Below are positions 28,769 to 41,620 of a DNA stretch of 63,354 nucleotides, piece after piece (the first letter of the stretch is position 1; each line of letters starts with the position of its first letter). The position numbers and the translations under genes were made by a program. The stretch covers positions 1 to 63,354 of the forward strand of contig JACPCF010000025.1 in NCBI GenBank assembly GCA_016179965.1. Direction: 5' to 3'. This stretch comes from Candidatus Rokuibacteriota bacterium (GTDB lineage: Bacteria; Methylomirabilota; Methylomirabilia; Rokubacteriales; CSP1-6). The notes below the pieces were generated by a model that was not told the origin of the DNA, searched no databases, and was given only the letters and a program-made list of their open reading frames with translations.

Positions 28769-30308
28769 GTGCCCGTGACGCTCCCGGATCCCAACGAGAA
28801 CGGTGGCACGCTCGCGTCGGTGGAGGCCGGGGTCGTCCGGGCGGTGGGGAGCATCGGCCTCGCCACGCTGGCCAGCCGGATCCTGGGGTTCGCCCGCGAC
28901 GTGGTGGTGGCGCGGGCCTTCGGCGCGGCCTTCATCCCGGTGTTCACCGACTACCTGACCACCCGGCCGCGCGTCGAGTTCAACCGCATGGTCCGCGCGG
29001 TCGCCGGCGCGCTCCTGCTGGCGCTGTGCCTCGTCGCCGCCCTCGGCATCCTGCTGGCAGAGCAGATCGTGGGCGTGATGGCCTGGGGCTTCTCCGCCGA
29101 CCAGCTGCGACGGGCCACCACGCTCACTCGCGTGATGTTCCCGTACCTCATCTTCGTGGGACTAGCGGCCCTCGCCATGGGGGTGCTGAACGCCCACCGC
29201 CGATTCTTCACCTCGGCGCTGGGGCCGGCGGTCCTCAACGTCGGAATCATCGCTGCGGTTCTCACGCTGACGCCCCATTTCAAGGTTCCCATCATGGCCC
29301 TCGCCGTCGGCGTTCTCGTCGGGGGGCTCGGGCAGTTCGTCATCCAGCTGCCGGAGATCCGGCGGGCCGGGGTGCCGCTCCGACCGTCCGCCGAACTGTC
29401 CCATCCGGCGCTGGGCCGGATCGCCCAGCTCCTCGGGCCGACGGTGTTCGGCCTGGCCGCCGTTCAGCTCAACGTCTTCGTGAACACGCTACTGGCCTCC
29501 CTCCTTCCGGGGGGGAGCATCTCGTATCTCTACTACGCCGACCGGGTCGTGGAGTTCCCGCTCGGCGTGTTCGGGATCGCCGTGGCCACGGCCGCCCTCC
29601 CGCCGATGGCCGAACAGGCGGCGCGCCGCGATCTGTCCGGTTTCCAGGAAACGATCAATTTCGCGCTCCGGCTCTCGTGCTTCGTGGCGATCCCGGCCTC
29701 GGCGGGACTCTGGCTCCTCCGCGAGCCGATCACGCGCGTGCTCTTCGAGCGTGGGCGCTTCGGCCCCGCGGAGACCCAGGCCACCGCCTGGGCGCTGGGC
29801 TTCTACGCCCTGGGGTTGACCGCGTTCGCCGCGGCGCGCATCGCCGCGCAGGCGTTCTACGCGCTGGGGGACTCCCGCACGCCTGTCAAGGCCGGTATCG
29901 CGGCTGTCGCTCTCAACGTCGTTGTTGCCGTCGCCCTGATGGGGCCGCTCCAGCATGGCGGGCTCGCTCTCGCCGCCTCGGCGTCGGCCACCGCCAATCT
30001 GGCCATCCTCCTCTGGCTGCTCCGATGGCGACTCGGAACCCTGGGCGGGCGGCGCATGGCGAAGAGCCTCTGGCGGGTGGCGGTGGCGACCGCGGTGATG
30101 AGCGCCTGGTGCGGCCTCCTGCGCTGGACCTGGCCCCTGAGCGCCACGGGCGGCGGCGGCGGCGGTGGCGTGGCTCGCGGCCGCGATCGGCGGAGCGGTG
30201 GGAACCTATGCCGCCGCGAGTCTCGCCCTCCGCGGCGAGGAGGGCCCCGCGCTGCTCGCGCTGGGGCGTCGGCGCGGGCGAAAGTTGCCTTCCCCTGGGG
30301 CAGGTTGA
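28769..30308 (+). CDS. murJ: Lipid II flippase MurJ (probable frameshift near 30149-30168; the uncorrected ORF runs to 30436)
   Basis: GSIGLATLASRILGFARDVVVARAFG...VMAWGF...LLPGGSISYLYYADRVVEFPLGVFGIAVATAALP; after a GGC run the +1 frame encodes a plausible last TM, VAWLAAAIGGAVGTYAAASLALRG, to a stop at 30306-30308. Confidence 0.88.
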
Positions 30309-30314
30309 TATACT
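30285..30314 (+). promoter_or_regulatory. Putative sigma70-like promoter TTGCCT-N18-TATACT
   Basis: Upstream of the tyrosine recombinase, overlapping the murJ end. Confidence 0.45.
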
Positions 30315-30435
30315 TCCGACCTGAAGGACCTCGGATGCTCCTGTTCCCCCAGCCGGCGAAGGACGCCTCGGCGAGGGCCGGTCATCAGCGACCCGGCCCG
30401 CATGCCCGGGGCGTCGGCGTTTTTCCTCATCGCTG

Positions 30436-31329
30436 ATGGATTCCGTGACCGAGCACCTCGAAGCCCTCCAGACGGAGCGGGGGGCCTCCCCCAACACTCT
30501 GTCCGCCTACCGTCGCGACCTGTCGGGGTTCACGCGATTTCTCCGCCGCCGTGGCTCGACGATCGAGCGCGCCAGCGCCGATCAGGTGGCGCGCTACCTG
30601 CTGGCTCTCCGCCAGGCGGGACTCGGGCCGCGGAGCGTGGCCCGACACCTGTCGGCCGTGCGCGGGCTCTACCGCTTCCTCGTACGGGAGGGACGCCTGG
30701 GGCGCGACCCCACCGAGCGCCTGGAGGCGCCGCGACCGCCGCGCCGGCTGCCCCGGACCCTGTCGCCCAAAGAAACCGAGCTTCTCGTGGAATCCCCGCC
30801 AACGGACGATCAGATCGGCCTCAGGGATCGAGCCCTTCTGGAACTCCTCTACGCCACCGGCATGCGCGCCTCGGAATGCCTCGCCCTCCGGATCGAGGAC
30901 GTGAACCACGCCGCCGGCTATGTCGTCTGCACGGGGAAGGGGGACCGGCAGCGGCTGGTCCCCGTGGGCGCCCAGGCCCTCCACTGGCTGCGGGTGTACC
31001 TCAAGACCGCGCGGCCCGCGCTCACCCCGCGCGCCGACCCGGGAACCCTCTTCGTCAACCGCGCGGGCCGCAGGCTCTCCCGCCAGGGGCTCTGGGGGAT
31101 CATCAAGAAGGCCGCCCGGCGCGCCGGCGTCCGGGCGGTCGTGTCGCCCCACACGCTCCGCCACTCCTTCGCCAGCCATCTGCTCGAGCGCGGGGCCGAC
31201 CTCCGATCCATTCAGGCCATGCTCGGTCACGCGGACATTTCCACGACGCAGATCTACACCCACCTGCCGTCGGCGGCCGTTCGCGACATGTACCGCCGGT
31301 TCCATCCGAGAGCCCGGGCCAGCGCATGA
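30436..31329 (+). CDS. Tyrosine recombinase XerC/XerD family
   Basis: LLYATGMRASECLALRIEDV...HTLRHSFASHLLERGADLRSIQAMLGHADISTTQIYTHL. Confidence 0.95.
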   Translation: MDSVTEHLEALQTERGASPNTLSAYRRDLSGFTRFLRRRGSTIERASADQVARYLLALRQAGLGPRSVARHLSAVRGLYRFLVREGRLGRDPTERLEAPRPPRRLPRTLSPKETELLVESPPTDDQIGLRDRALLELLYATGMRASECLALRIEDVNHAAGYVVCTGKGDRQRLVPVGAQALHWLRVYLKTARPALTPRADPGTLFVNRAGRRLSRQGLWGIIKKAARRAGVRAVVSPHTLRHSFASHLLERGADLRSIQAMLGHADISTTQIYTHLPSAAVRDMYRRFHPRARASA

Positions 31330-31387
31330 GGGCCGCCGTGTGGTCACGGACCTCCCCGGGCGCCGTTCGAGCGCCGGCGGTGCCGCG

Positions 31388-34668
<3,281 letters not shown>

Positions 34669-34747
34669 GACCATGCCGGCCGGACGCGCGAGCGGAGGCG
34701 AGCCTCCTCAGCGGGCACCCGAGCGGGTCGGCGGAGCCGACCCCCCA

Positions 34748-35593
34748 ATGCGAGGGTCGCGGGAGGTCGTCGTCGGAAAGGTCCGGATCGGAGGCGACAA
34801 CCCGCTGGCCCTCATCGCCGGCCCCTGCGCCATCGAGGACGAGCCCCACGCCCTGATGCTGGCCGAGCGGCTCGCGCGCGTCGCCCGGGACGCCAAGGTG
34901 CCGTTCATCTACAAGTCCTCCTACGACAAGGCCAACCGCTCCTCGGTGGACTCCTATCGCGGCCCAGGCCTCCGCCAGGGGCTCAGCATCCTTCGGCGCG
35001 TCCGGGAGACCGTCGGCTGCCCCGTGCTGTCGGACGTTCACGACGTCTCGGAGGTCGAGCCCGCCGCCGAAGTGCTGGACGTGCTCCAGGTGCCGGCCTT
35101 CCTCTGCCGGCAGACCGACCTCGTCCTGGCCTGCGGGCGCACGCGGAAGCCCGTGAACGTCAAGAAGGGGCAGTTCCTGTCGCCGCGGGAGATGGGGAAC
35201 ATCGTGGAAAAGCTCCGCTCCACTCAGAACGACCAGATACTGCTCACCGAACGTGGCACCACCTTCGGCTATAATAACCTGGTCGTGGACTTCCGAGCTT
35301 TTCAGATCATGCGGGAGTTCGGCTATCCCGTCGTCTTCGACGCGACCCACTCCCTGCAGCTACCCGGCGGCGAGGGGACCCGGTCGGGCGGCGAGCGGAA
35401 GTACGTCCCCGCTCTGGCCAGAGCAGCGGTGGCGGTTGGAATCGACGCATTATTCATGGAGATCCACGAAGACCCCGACCGGAGGCTGAAGGACGGCCGC
35501 CCGCTCTCCGACGGCCCGAACATGCTGCGCCTCGACGACCTCCCGCGGCTGCTGGCGGAGATCACGGCCATTCGGGCCGCCCTCGGCCGATGA
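34748..35593 (+). CDS. kdsA: 3-deoxy-8-phosphooctulonate synthase
   Basis: LALIAGPCAIEDE; FIYKSSYDKANRSSVDSYRGPGL; VFDATHSLQLPGG. Confidence 0.95.
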   Translation: MRGSREVVVGKVRIGGDNPLALIAGPCAIEDEPHALMLAERLARVARDAKVPFIYKSSYDKANRSSVDSYRGPGLRQGLSILRRVRETVGCPVLSDVHDVSEVEPAAEVLDVLQVPAFLCRQTDLVLACGRTRKPVNVKKGQFLSPREMGNIVEKLRSTQNDQILLTERGTTFGYNNLVVDFRAFQIMREFGYPVVFDATHSLQLPGGEGTRSGGERKYVPALARAAVAVGIDALFMEIHEDPDRRLKDGRPLSDGPNMLRLDDLPRLLAEITAIRAALGR

Positions 35594-36561
35594 CGAGGGA
35601 CGACCGGCTCAAGCTGGCCGGGCGCGTCCTCAGGCTGGAGGCGGAGGGGATCCTCGGCCTGGTGTCCCGCCTCGACGCCCGGTTCCTGACGGTGGTGGAC
35701 CTCCTCCACGACTGCCGGGGACGCGTGATCGTCACGGGCATGGGGAAGTCCGGGCTCGTGGGCCGAAAGATCGCGGCCACGTTCGCCAGCACGGGCACCC
35801 CCGCCTACTTCCTCCACCCGGCGGAGGGGGTCCACGGCGACATCGGCATGGTGGCCCGCGACGACGTCGTCCTGGCCATCTCCAACTCGGGAGAAACGGA
35901 CGAGCTCCTCGCGATCCTCCCCCAGCTCAAGCGGCTCGGCGTGCCCCTCATCCTCCTGACGGGGACGCCCACGTCCACGCTGGCCAAGCAGTCCGACGTG
36001 GTGCTGGACGTGAGCGTGGCGGAGGAAGCGTGCCCGATGAACCTGGCCCCCACCTCCAGCACCGCGGCGGCGCTGGCCCTTGGGGACGCGCTCGCCATGG
36101 TCCTCCTCGATCTCAAGGGGCTCAGGCCGGAAGACTATGCGGCGCTCCACCCGCGCGGCGCCCTCGGTTGGCGGGCCCTGTTCAGGGTGGCGGACCTGAT
36201 GCACGCGGGCGAGGCCGTCCCCAGGGTCCACGAGGACGCGCCCATGGCGGAGGTGATCCGTGAGATGACCGACAAGCGCCTCGGCGTCACAACGGTGGTG
36301 GAGGCCACGGGGCGGCTGGTCGGGATCTTCACGGACGGTGACCTCCGCCGCGTCCACCTCAAGGACCAGCCGATCGCCGCCCTCAGGGCGCGGGACTGCA
36401 TGACCCGGTCGCCCAAGCTCATCGGGAAAGACGAGCTCGCGGCCAAGGCGCTCCAGGTCATGGAGTCCTTCGCCATCACCAGCCTCGTCATCGTGGACGA
36501 GGCCCAGCGCCCCCTGGGCATCATCCACCTGCACGACATCCTTCGCGCCAAGATCGTCTGA
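35590..36561 (+). CDS. kdsD: Arabinose-5-phosphate isomerase (SIS + tandem CBS)
   Basis: VIVTGMGKSGLVGRKIAATFASTGTPAYFLHPAEGVHGDIGM; C-terminal CBS pair. Confidence 0.92.
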   Translation: MTRDDRLKLAGRVLRLEAEGILGLVSRLDARFLTVVDLLHDCRGRVIVTGMGKSGLVGRKIAATFASTGTPAYFLHPAEGVHGDIGMVARDDVVLAISNSGETDELLAILPQLKRLGVPLILLTGTPTSTLAKQSDVVLDVSVAEEACPMNLAPTSSTAAALALGDALAMVLLDLKGLRPEDYAALHPRGALGWRALFRVADLMHAGEAVPRVHEDAPMAEVIREMTDKRLGVTTVVEATGRLVGIFTDGDLRRVHLKDQPIAALRARDCMTRSPKLIGKDELAAKALQVMESFAITSLVIVDEAQRPLGIIHLHDILRAKIV

Positions 36562-36622
36562 CCCCCCGCCCGTTCTTAGATCTTGCCTGGATGGGCAACC
36601 TGGTATTAGACTTGCATCCGGT

Positions 36623-37195
36623 ATGGCCTTTTCGCCCCAACGGCTGTCACGCTGGATCCTCACGGGGGTGACCCTCTTCGCCCTCTTCGTGGTGGGGGTC
36701 CTCGTCATCCGGGGGTACCTGACCCGCCCCCCCCATGACCTTCCCCCGAGCAAGGCCGACTACCGCATCAAGGAGGTCCGCCTCCAGGAACAGGGGAGCG
36801 GCAAGGTTCAGTGGCGGCTCACGGCCGACCAGGCCGAGGTCTTCGAGCGCGAGGGGAAGACCGTCATGCGGAAGGTGACCGTCACGATCCAGGACCCCGA
36901 CCGGACCTGGACGGTTACCGGCGAGGAGGGCGACCTCCTGGACGCCACCAAGAACGTGGAAATCCGCAAGAACGTCGTGCTGGTCTCGAGCGACGGCCTC
37001 CGGCTCGAGACCGACCGCCTCTCCTGGCAGGCCAAGGAGCGACGCCTCTGGACCAGCGAACCGGTGACGATCTTCCGCCAGGGCGCCATGGTGAGGGGCC
37101 AGGGACTGGAGGCCTGGATGGCGGATGAGCGGACCCAGGTGAAGGGGCGCCTCCGGGCCACCTTCTCCGAGCGAGCCGGGGAGCGGGCGCGGTGA
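36623..37195 (+). CDS. lptC: LPS export system protein LptC
   Basis: N-terminal TM; VRLQEQGSGKVQWRLTADQAEVFEREGKTVMRKV; located between kdsD and lptA. Confidence 0.85.
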   Translation: MAFSPQRLSRWILTGVTLFALFVVGVLVIRGYLTRPPHDLPPSKADYRIKEVRLQEQGSGKVQWRLTADQAEVFEREGKTVMRKVTVTIQDPDRTWTVTGEEGDLLDATKNVEIRKNVVLVSSDGLRLETDRLSWQAKERRLWTSEPVTIFRQGAMVRGQGLEAWMADERTQVKGRLRATFSERAGERAR

Positions 37196-37797
37196 GGGGG
37201 CAGGGGCTCCTCGCTCTGGCGCTCCTCGGAGCCCTCCTGGGCCCGGCGGTCCCGCCATTCCCCGGTGACGCTCCGGCCCAGCCCGCCAAGCCGAAGAAGC
37301 CGGCGGCCCGGTCGGACGCCCCCGCGCCCAAGCCGGAGGAGGACGAGAAGAATCAGCCCGTGACCGTGGACGCGGACCAGATGGAGAGCCTACAGAAAGA
37401 AGGGTTGGTCATCTTCACCGGCAACGTGGTGGCGCGTCAGAATAACTCGGTTCAGTACGCCGACCGGACTGAGGTGTACTTGGACCAAAAGGGAGAGCGC
37501 ATCGTTCGGACCGTCTCGGTGGGCAACGTCAGGATCATCACCAAGGACTGCCGCACCGGCACCGCGAAGCGGGCGGAATACTACGACGCCGAGCAGCGCG
37601 TCGTGCTCATCGGCAACGCGCGGGTCTGGCAGGAGGACAACGTGGTGACGGGCGACCGGATCACGATCTACCTGGCCGAGGAGCGGAGCGTGGTCCAGAG
37701 CGGCAACCAGGAGCGCGTGAAGGCGGTGTTCTACCCGAAATCGCAGGAACGCCGGAGCGACAGGCCGAAGGTGTCGGGCCCCTTCCCGTGCCCGTGA
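37192..37797 (+). CDS. lptA: LPS transport periplasmic protein LptA
   Basis: [42 protein letters not shown] OstA-like. Confidence 0.88.
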   Translation: MRGQGLLALALLGALLGPAVPPFPGDAPAQPAKPKKPAARSDAPAPKPEEDEKNQPVTVDADQMESLQKEGLVIFTGNVVARQNNSVQYADRTEVYLDQKGERIVRTVSVGNVRIITKDCRTGTAKRAEYYDAEQRVVLIGNARVWQEDNVVTGDRITIYLAEERSVVQSGNQERVKAVFYPKSQERRSDRPKVSGPFPCP

Positions 37798-37804
37798 GCC
37801 TCCC

Positions 37805-38527
37805 ATGGAAGGCCTGATCGCTCAGGGGCTGCTCAAACGCTTTGGCGCGCGGCGTGTCGTTGATCACGTCGGCTTCGACATCCAGCGGGGCGAAGTGGTC
37901 GGCCTCCTCGGCCCGAACGGGGCGGGGAAGACCACATCCTTCTACATGATGGTGGGGCTCCTCAAGCCCGACGGCGGGGGGATCTTCCTCGAGGGCGAGG
38001 AGATCACCGACCTGCCCATGTACAAGCGCTGCCGGATGGGGATCGGGTATCTCCCCCAGGAGTCTTCCGTGTTCAGGAAGCTGACCGTCGAGGAGAACCT
38101 GCTGGCGATTCTCGAGACCCTGGACCTCTCGCACAGCGAGCGGATCGGCCGGCTCCGGGAGCTGCTCCAAGAATTGGACCTGACCCCCCTCGCCCGCCAC
38201 AAGGCGTTCACGCTGTCGGGCGGGGAGCGGCGGCGCCTGGAAATCACGCGCGCGCTCGTCACGTCGCCCCGGTACCTCCTCCTCGACGAGCCGTTCACCG
38301 GGATCGACCCGATCGCGATCGGTGACATCCAGGAGATCGTCGCCCGGCTCCGGGAGCGGGGCATCGGCATCCTCATCACGGACCATAACGTGCGCGAGAC
38401 ACTCGCCATCACCGATCGCGCCTACATCCTCTACGACGGAAAGATCCTCGTGTCGGGCACCGCCATGGAGCTGGCCCAGAACCCCACCGCCCGCGAGATT
38501 TACCTGGGCGAGAAGTTCTCGCTCTAG
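37805..38527 (+). CDS. lptB: LPS export ABC transporter ATP-binding protein LptB
   Basis: [52 protein letters not shown]. Confidence 0.95.
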   Translation: MEGLIAQGLLKRFGARRVVDHVGFDIQRGEVVGLLGPNGAGKTTSFYMMVGLLKPDGGGIFLEGEEITDLPMYKRCRMGIGYLPQESSVFRKLTVEENLLAILETLDLSHSERIGRLRELLQELDLTPLARHKAFTLSGGERRRLEITRALVTSPRYLLLDEPFTGIDPIAIGDIQEIVARLRERGIGILITDHNVRETLAITDRAYILYDGKILVSGTAMELAQNPTAREIYLGEKFSL

Positions 38528-38551
38528 GGTCCAGGGGCGAGGACGATCCCG

Positions 38552-40018
38552 ATGGCCATCGAGGCGCGCCTCTCTCTCCGGCAGACCCAGCGGGTCGTGA
38601 TGACCCCGCTCCTGCAGCAGGCGATCCAGCTCCTCCAGCTGTCCACGCTGGAGCTCCAGGAGCTGGTGCAGAAGGAGCTCCTCGAGAATCCCCTCCTGGA
38701 GGAGTTGCCCCCCGACGGGGCCGAGGCCCCCGACGGGGCCGCCGAGGAGGCGAGCCCCGCTCCCGCCGCGACGCCGCCCACGTCGGAGGCGCCAGCCGGT
38801 GACGGGGCATCCCTCGATCCCGCCCAGACGGACGTGCTGCCCTTCGATCTCACCGCCGCCATCTTCGACTATCCGGAGGAGCCCACGCTGGTGCAGCAGG
38901 AGGACCGGGAGGAGCCGCCCTTCGAGAATTTCAGCCGCAACGATTCCTCCCTCGCGGACCACCTGGACGAGCAGCTCCGGATGGCGTCCGACGACCCGCG
39001 CGTCCGGGCCATCGGGGAGGCCATCATCGGCAACCTCGACGAGGACGGCTACCTTCGCTGCGAGCTGGAGGAGATCGCCAAGAACACGGGCGCGGGGATC
39101 GCCGAGGTGGAGAAGGTGCTCGTCGAACTCATCCAGAAGTTCGACCCGCCGGGGATCGCCGCCCGGACTCCCCAGGAGTGCCTGCTGAACCAGCTCCGGG
39201 CGGACCCCATGCCCGACCCCGTGGCGATCGAGATCGTGGAGCAGCACTTCGAGGCCCTCGAGCGCCGCCGGTACCTGGACATCTCCAAGGCGCTGAGGCT
39301 CCCTATCGAGCGGATCATGGAGGCGGTGGAGGAAATCCAGGCCCTGGAGCCGAAGCCAGGCCGGCGGTTCGGGGCGCCGGACACCCGCTACATCACCCCC
39401 GACGTGTTCGTCCACAAGATGGGCGACGAGTATACGGTCGTCCTGAACGAGGACGGGATTCCCCGCCTCAGGGTGAATTCCCTGTACCGGAGCCTCCTCC
39501 GCGGCTCCGGCCAGGAGGCCAAGCAGTACGTGGAGCAGAAGCTCCGCTCGGCCATCTGGCTCATCAAGAGCGTGCACCAGCGCCAGCGGACCCTCTACCG
39601 CGTCACCGAGAGCATCGTGAAGTTCCAGCGGGAGTTTCTCGACAAGGGGCTCGCCTGCCTCCGGCCGCTCGCGCTCCGGGACGTCGGGGAGGACATCGGC
39701 ATGCACGAGTCCACGATCAGCCGCGTCACCACCAACAAGTACGTGCAGACCCCGCAGGGGCTCTTCGAGCTCAAGTACTTTTTCCACAGCGGCATCGCCA
39801 CCGGCGCCGGGGACATGGTGTCCTCGCTCTCCGTCAAGAAGATGATCCGCGATCTCCTGGAGACGGAAGAGCCCTCCAAGCCGCTCTCCGACCAGGAGAT
39901 CGCCCAGGTCCTCAAGGAGCGGGGGCTCGTCATCGCCCGACGCACGGTGGCCAAGTACCGGGAGGAGCTCGGCATCCTGCCCTCCCACCGACGGCGGCTC
40001 GCCCCGAAGAAGCGTTAG
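38552..40018 (+). CDS. rpoN: RNA polymerase sigma-54 factor
   Basis: LRQTQRVVMTPLLQQAIQLLQLSTLELQELV; HESTISRVTTNKYVQTPQGLFELKYFF; RPN box ARRTVAKYREELGILPSHRRR. Confidence 0.97.
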   Translation: MAIEARLSLRQTQRVVMTPLLQQAIQLLQLSTLELQELVQKELLENPLLEELPPDGAEAPDGAAEEASPAPAATPPTSEAPAGDGASLDPAQTDVLPFDLTAAIFDYPEEPTLVQQEDREEPPFENFSRNDSSLADHLDEQLRMASDDPRVRAIGEAIIGNLDEDGYLRCELEEIAKNTGAGIAEVEKVLVELIQKFDPPGIAARTPQECLLNQLRADPMPDPVAIEIVEQHFEALERRRYLDISKALRLPIERIMEAVEEIQALEPKPGRRFGAPDTRYITPDVFVHKMGDEYTVVLNEDGIPRLRVNSLYRSLLRGSGQEAKQYVEQKLRSAIWLIKSVHQRQRTLYRVTESIVKFQREFLDKGLACLRPLALRDVGEDIGMHESTISRVTTNKYVQTPQGLFELKYFFHSGIATGAGDMVSSLSVKKMIRDLLETEEPSKPLSDQEIAQVLKERGLVIARRTVAKYREELGILPSHRRRLAPKKR

Positions 40019-40029
40019 AGGTGCCGGCC

Positions 40030-40557
40030 ATGCGTTACATCATCAGCAGCCACGGCGTCGCCCCCACACCCGCCTTCCGCCAGATGGTGGAGCGGAAGGT
40101 CGGCAAGCTGGGGCGGATCCTCCCGAAGATCATCGAGGCCAAGGTGATGCTGTCGGCCGAGAAGTACCGCAGAACCGCGCACATCACGCTCCTCGCGAAG
40201 CGTCGGGTCTTCAGGAGCGAAGAGACGGCCGGGGACCTCGCGGCGGCGGTGGATCTGGCGATCGACGCGCTCACCCGGCAGGTGCGGCAGGTCAAGGACC
40301 GGCTCCGCCAGCGGAAGCCCCGGGTCTCGCGCCACCGGCCCCCCGCCCGCATGCCGAGCGACGGCGAGCCCGCCGCGGGCCCGCTGGTGGTCTCCCGGCG
40401 CGTCCCCGCCAAGCCCATGTCCGTGGAGGAAGCCGTGATGCAGCTCGGGCTCCGGGACGATCAGTTCCTGGTCTTCACCAACGCCGCCACCGAGACGGTC
40501 AACGTCCTCTACCGCCGGAAGAACGGCGGGCTCGGTCTCATCGAGCCGGTGGCCTGA
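40030..40557 (+). CDS. hpf: Ribosome hibernation-promoting factor (long form)
   Basis: N-terminal HPF fold; C-terminal PMSVEEAVMQLGLRDDQFLVFTNAATETVNVLYRRKNGGLGLIEP. Confidence 0.93.
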   Translation: MRYIISSHGVAPTPAFRQMVERKVGKLGRILPKIIEAKVMLSAEKYRRTAHITLLAKRRVFRSEETAGDLAAAVDLAIDALTRQVRQVKDRLRQRKPRVSRHRPPARMPSDGEPAAGPLVVSRRVPAKPMSVEEAVMQLGLRDDQFLVFTNAATETVNVLYRRKNGGLGLIEPVA

Positions 40558-40595
40558 TGCCGGGCCAATTGACTTCGCCACGACCCACTTCGTGC

Positions 40596-40644
40596 GACCC
40601 ATCCACTGGATGGGTCCCCCGCGCCAGGGATGGCCTTCGGCCAT
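40596..40644. repeat. Two tandem short-loop hairpins in the hpf-rapZ spacer
   Basis: GACCCATCC-ACT-GGATGGGTC (40596-40616) and ATGGCC-TTC-GGCCAT (40630-40644), both perfect. Confidence 0.65.
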
Positions 40645-40750
40645 TGATCAGCGTCGGTCGTCGCCGGTCCTCACCGTACAACCGCGTACGCCTCCGGCCG
40701 GCTCCTCCCTCGGGCCTTGTCTGGCTTGCCACTTGGCCCGGCACTCCCGG

Positions 40751-41620
40751 ATGAACGAGAAGCCGCGCTTCGCCATCATCACCGGCCTCAGCGGGGCGGG
40801 GAAGAGCTACGCCATCAAGTGCTTCGAGGACATGGGGTACTTCTGCGTGGATAACCTGCCCACGACGCTCATCCCGACGTTCGCCGAGCTCTGCGCCCAG
40901 TCCACCCGTGAGATCCGGCGGATCGCCCTGGGCGTGGACGTCCGGGAGGGGGAGTACCTGGCCCACCTGGTGGAGACCCTCCAGGAGCTGAAGGCGAAGG
41001 GATACCCCACGGAGGTGCTGTTCCTCGAGGCGGGGGACGAGTCGCTCGTCCGGCGCTATCACGAGACGCGGCGTCGGCACCCCCTCGCGGGGGAGGGCAA
41101 CGTCCTGGACGGGATCCGTGCCGAGCGGAAGGCGATGGCCGACCTCCGGGAGATCGCCGATCGGATCGTGGACACCTCCGGCCTGACCGTCCACCAGCTC
41201 AAAGAGCTGGTGGTGGACTTTTACGGGGAGGCGAGGACGCGGGGCGCCCTCACGGTGTCGCTGGTCTCCTTCGGCTACAAGCACGGCCTCCCGTACGACT
41301 CGGACCTGGTCTTCGACGTCCGCTTCCTCCCCAATCCTCACTTCGTGGAAGAGCTACGCCCCCTCGATGGTCGGGCGCCAGCGGTGAGGGACTTCGTCCT
41401 CCAGCACGCCGAGAGCCGCCAGCTCCTGGACCGGCTCAAAGACCTGCTCGCCTTCCTCCTGCCCTTCTACCAGCGGGAGGGCAAGGCGTACCTCACCGTC
41501 GCGCTCGGCTGCACCGGAGGGCGGCACCGGTCCGTCGTCCTCGTCGAAGAGCTCCGCCCGTTCCTCGAGGCCCAGGGGTTCCCGCCCACGGTCACTCACC
41601 GGGACCTCGACCGTGAGTGA
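40751..41620 (+). CDS. rapZ: RNase adapter protein RapZ / P-loop nucleotide-binding protein
   Basis: FAIITGLSGAGKSYAIKCFEDMGYFCVDNLP; SFGYKHGLPYDSDLVFDVRFLPNP; GCTGGRHRSVVL. Confidence 0.95.
   Translation: MNEKPRFAIITGLSGAGKSYAIKCFEDMGYFCVDNLPTTLIPTFAELCAQSTREIRRIALGVDVREGEYLAHLVETLQELKAKGYPTEVLFLEAGDESLVRRYHETRRRHPLAGEGNVLDGIRAERKAMADLREIADRIVDTSGLTVHQLKELVVDFYGEARTRGALTVSLVSFGYKHGLPYDSDLVFDVRFLPNPHFVEELRPLDGRAPAVRDFVLQHAESRQLLDRLKDLLAFLLPFYQREGKAYLTVALGCTGGRHRSVVLVEELRPFLEAQGFPPTVTHRDLDRE

Noticed and set aside
30149-30168. Programmed ribosomal frameshift in murJ
   Set aside because: No slippery A/T-rich heptamer is present; an indel in the GGC run is the simpler explanation.
30436-31329. 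XerC/D-type recombinase as the dedicated invertase for the birA repeats
   Set aside because: It is 25 kb away, looks like the cellular Xer family, and the birA repeat arms do not obviously resemble dif; no direct support.
30920-31387. 5' extension of the CCA-transferase ORF
   Set aside because: It overlaps the tyrosine recombinase in another frame; a convincing start is ATG 31388.
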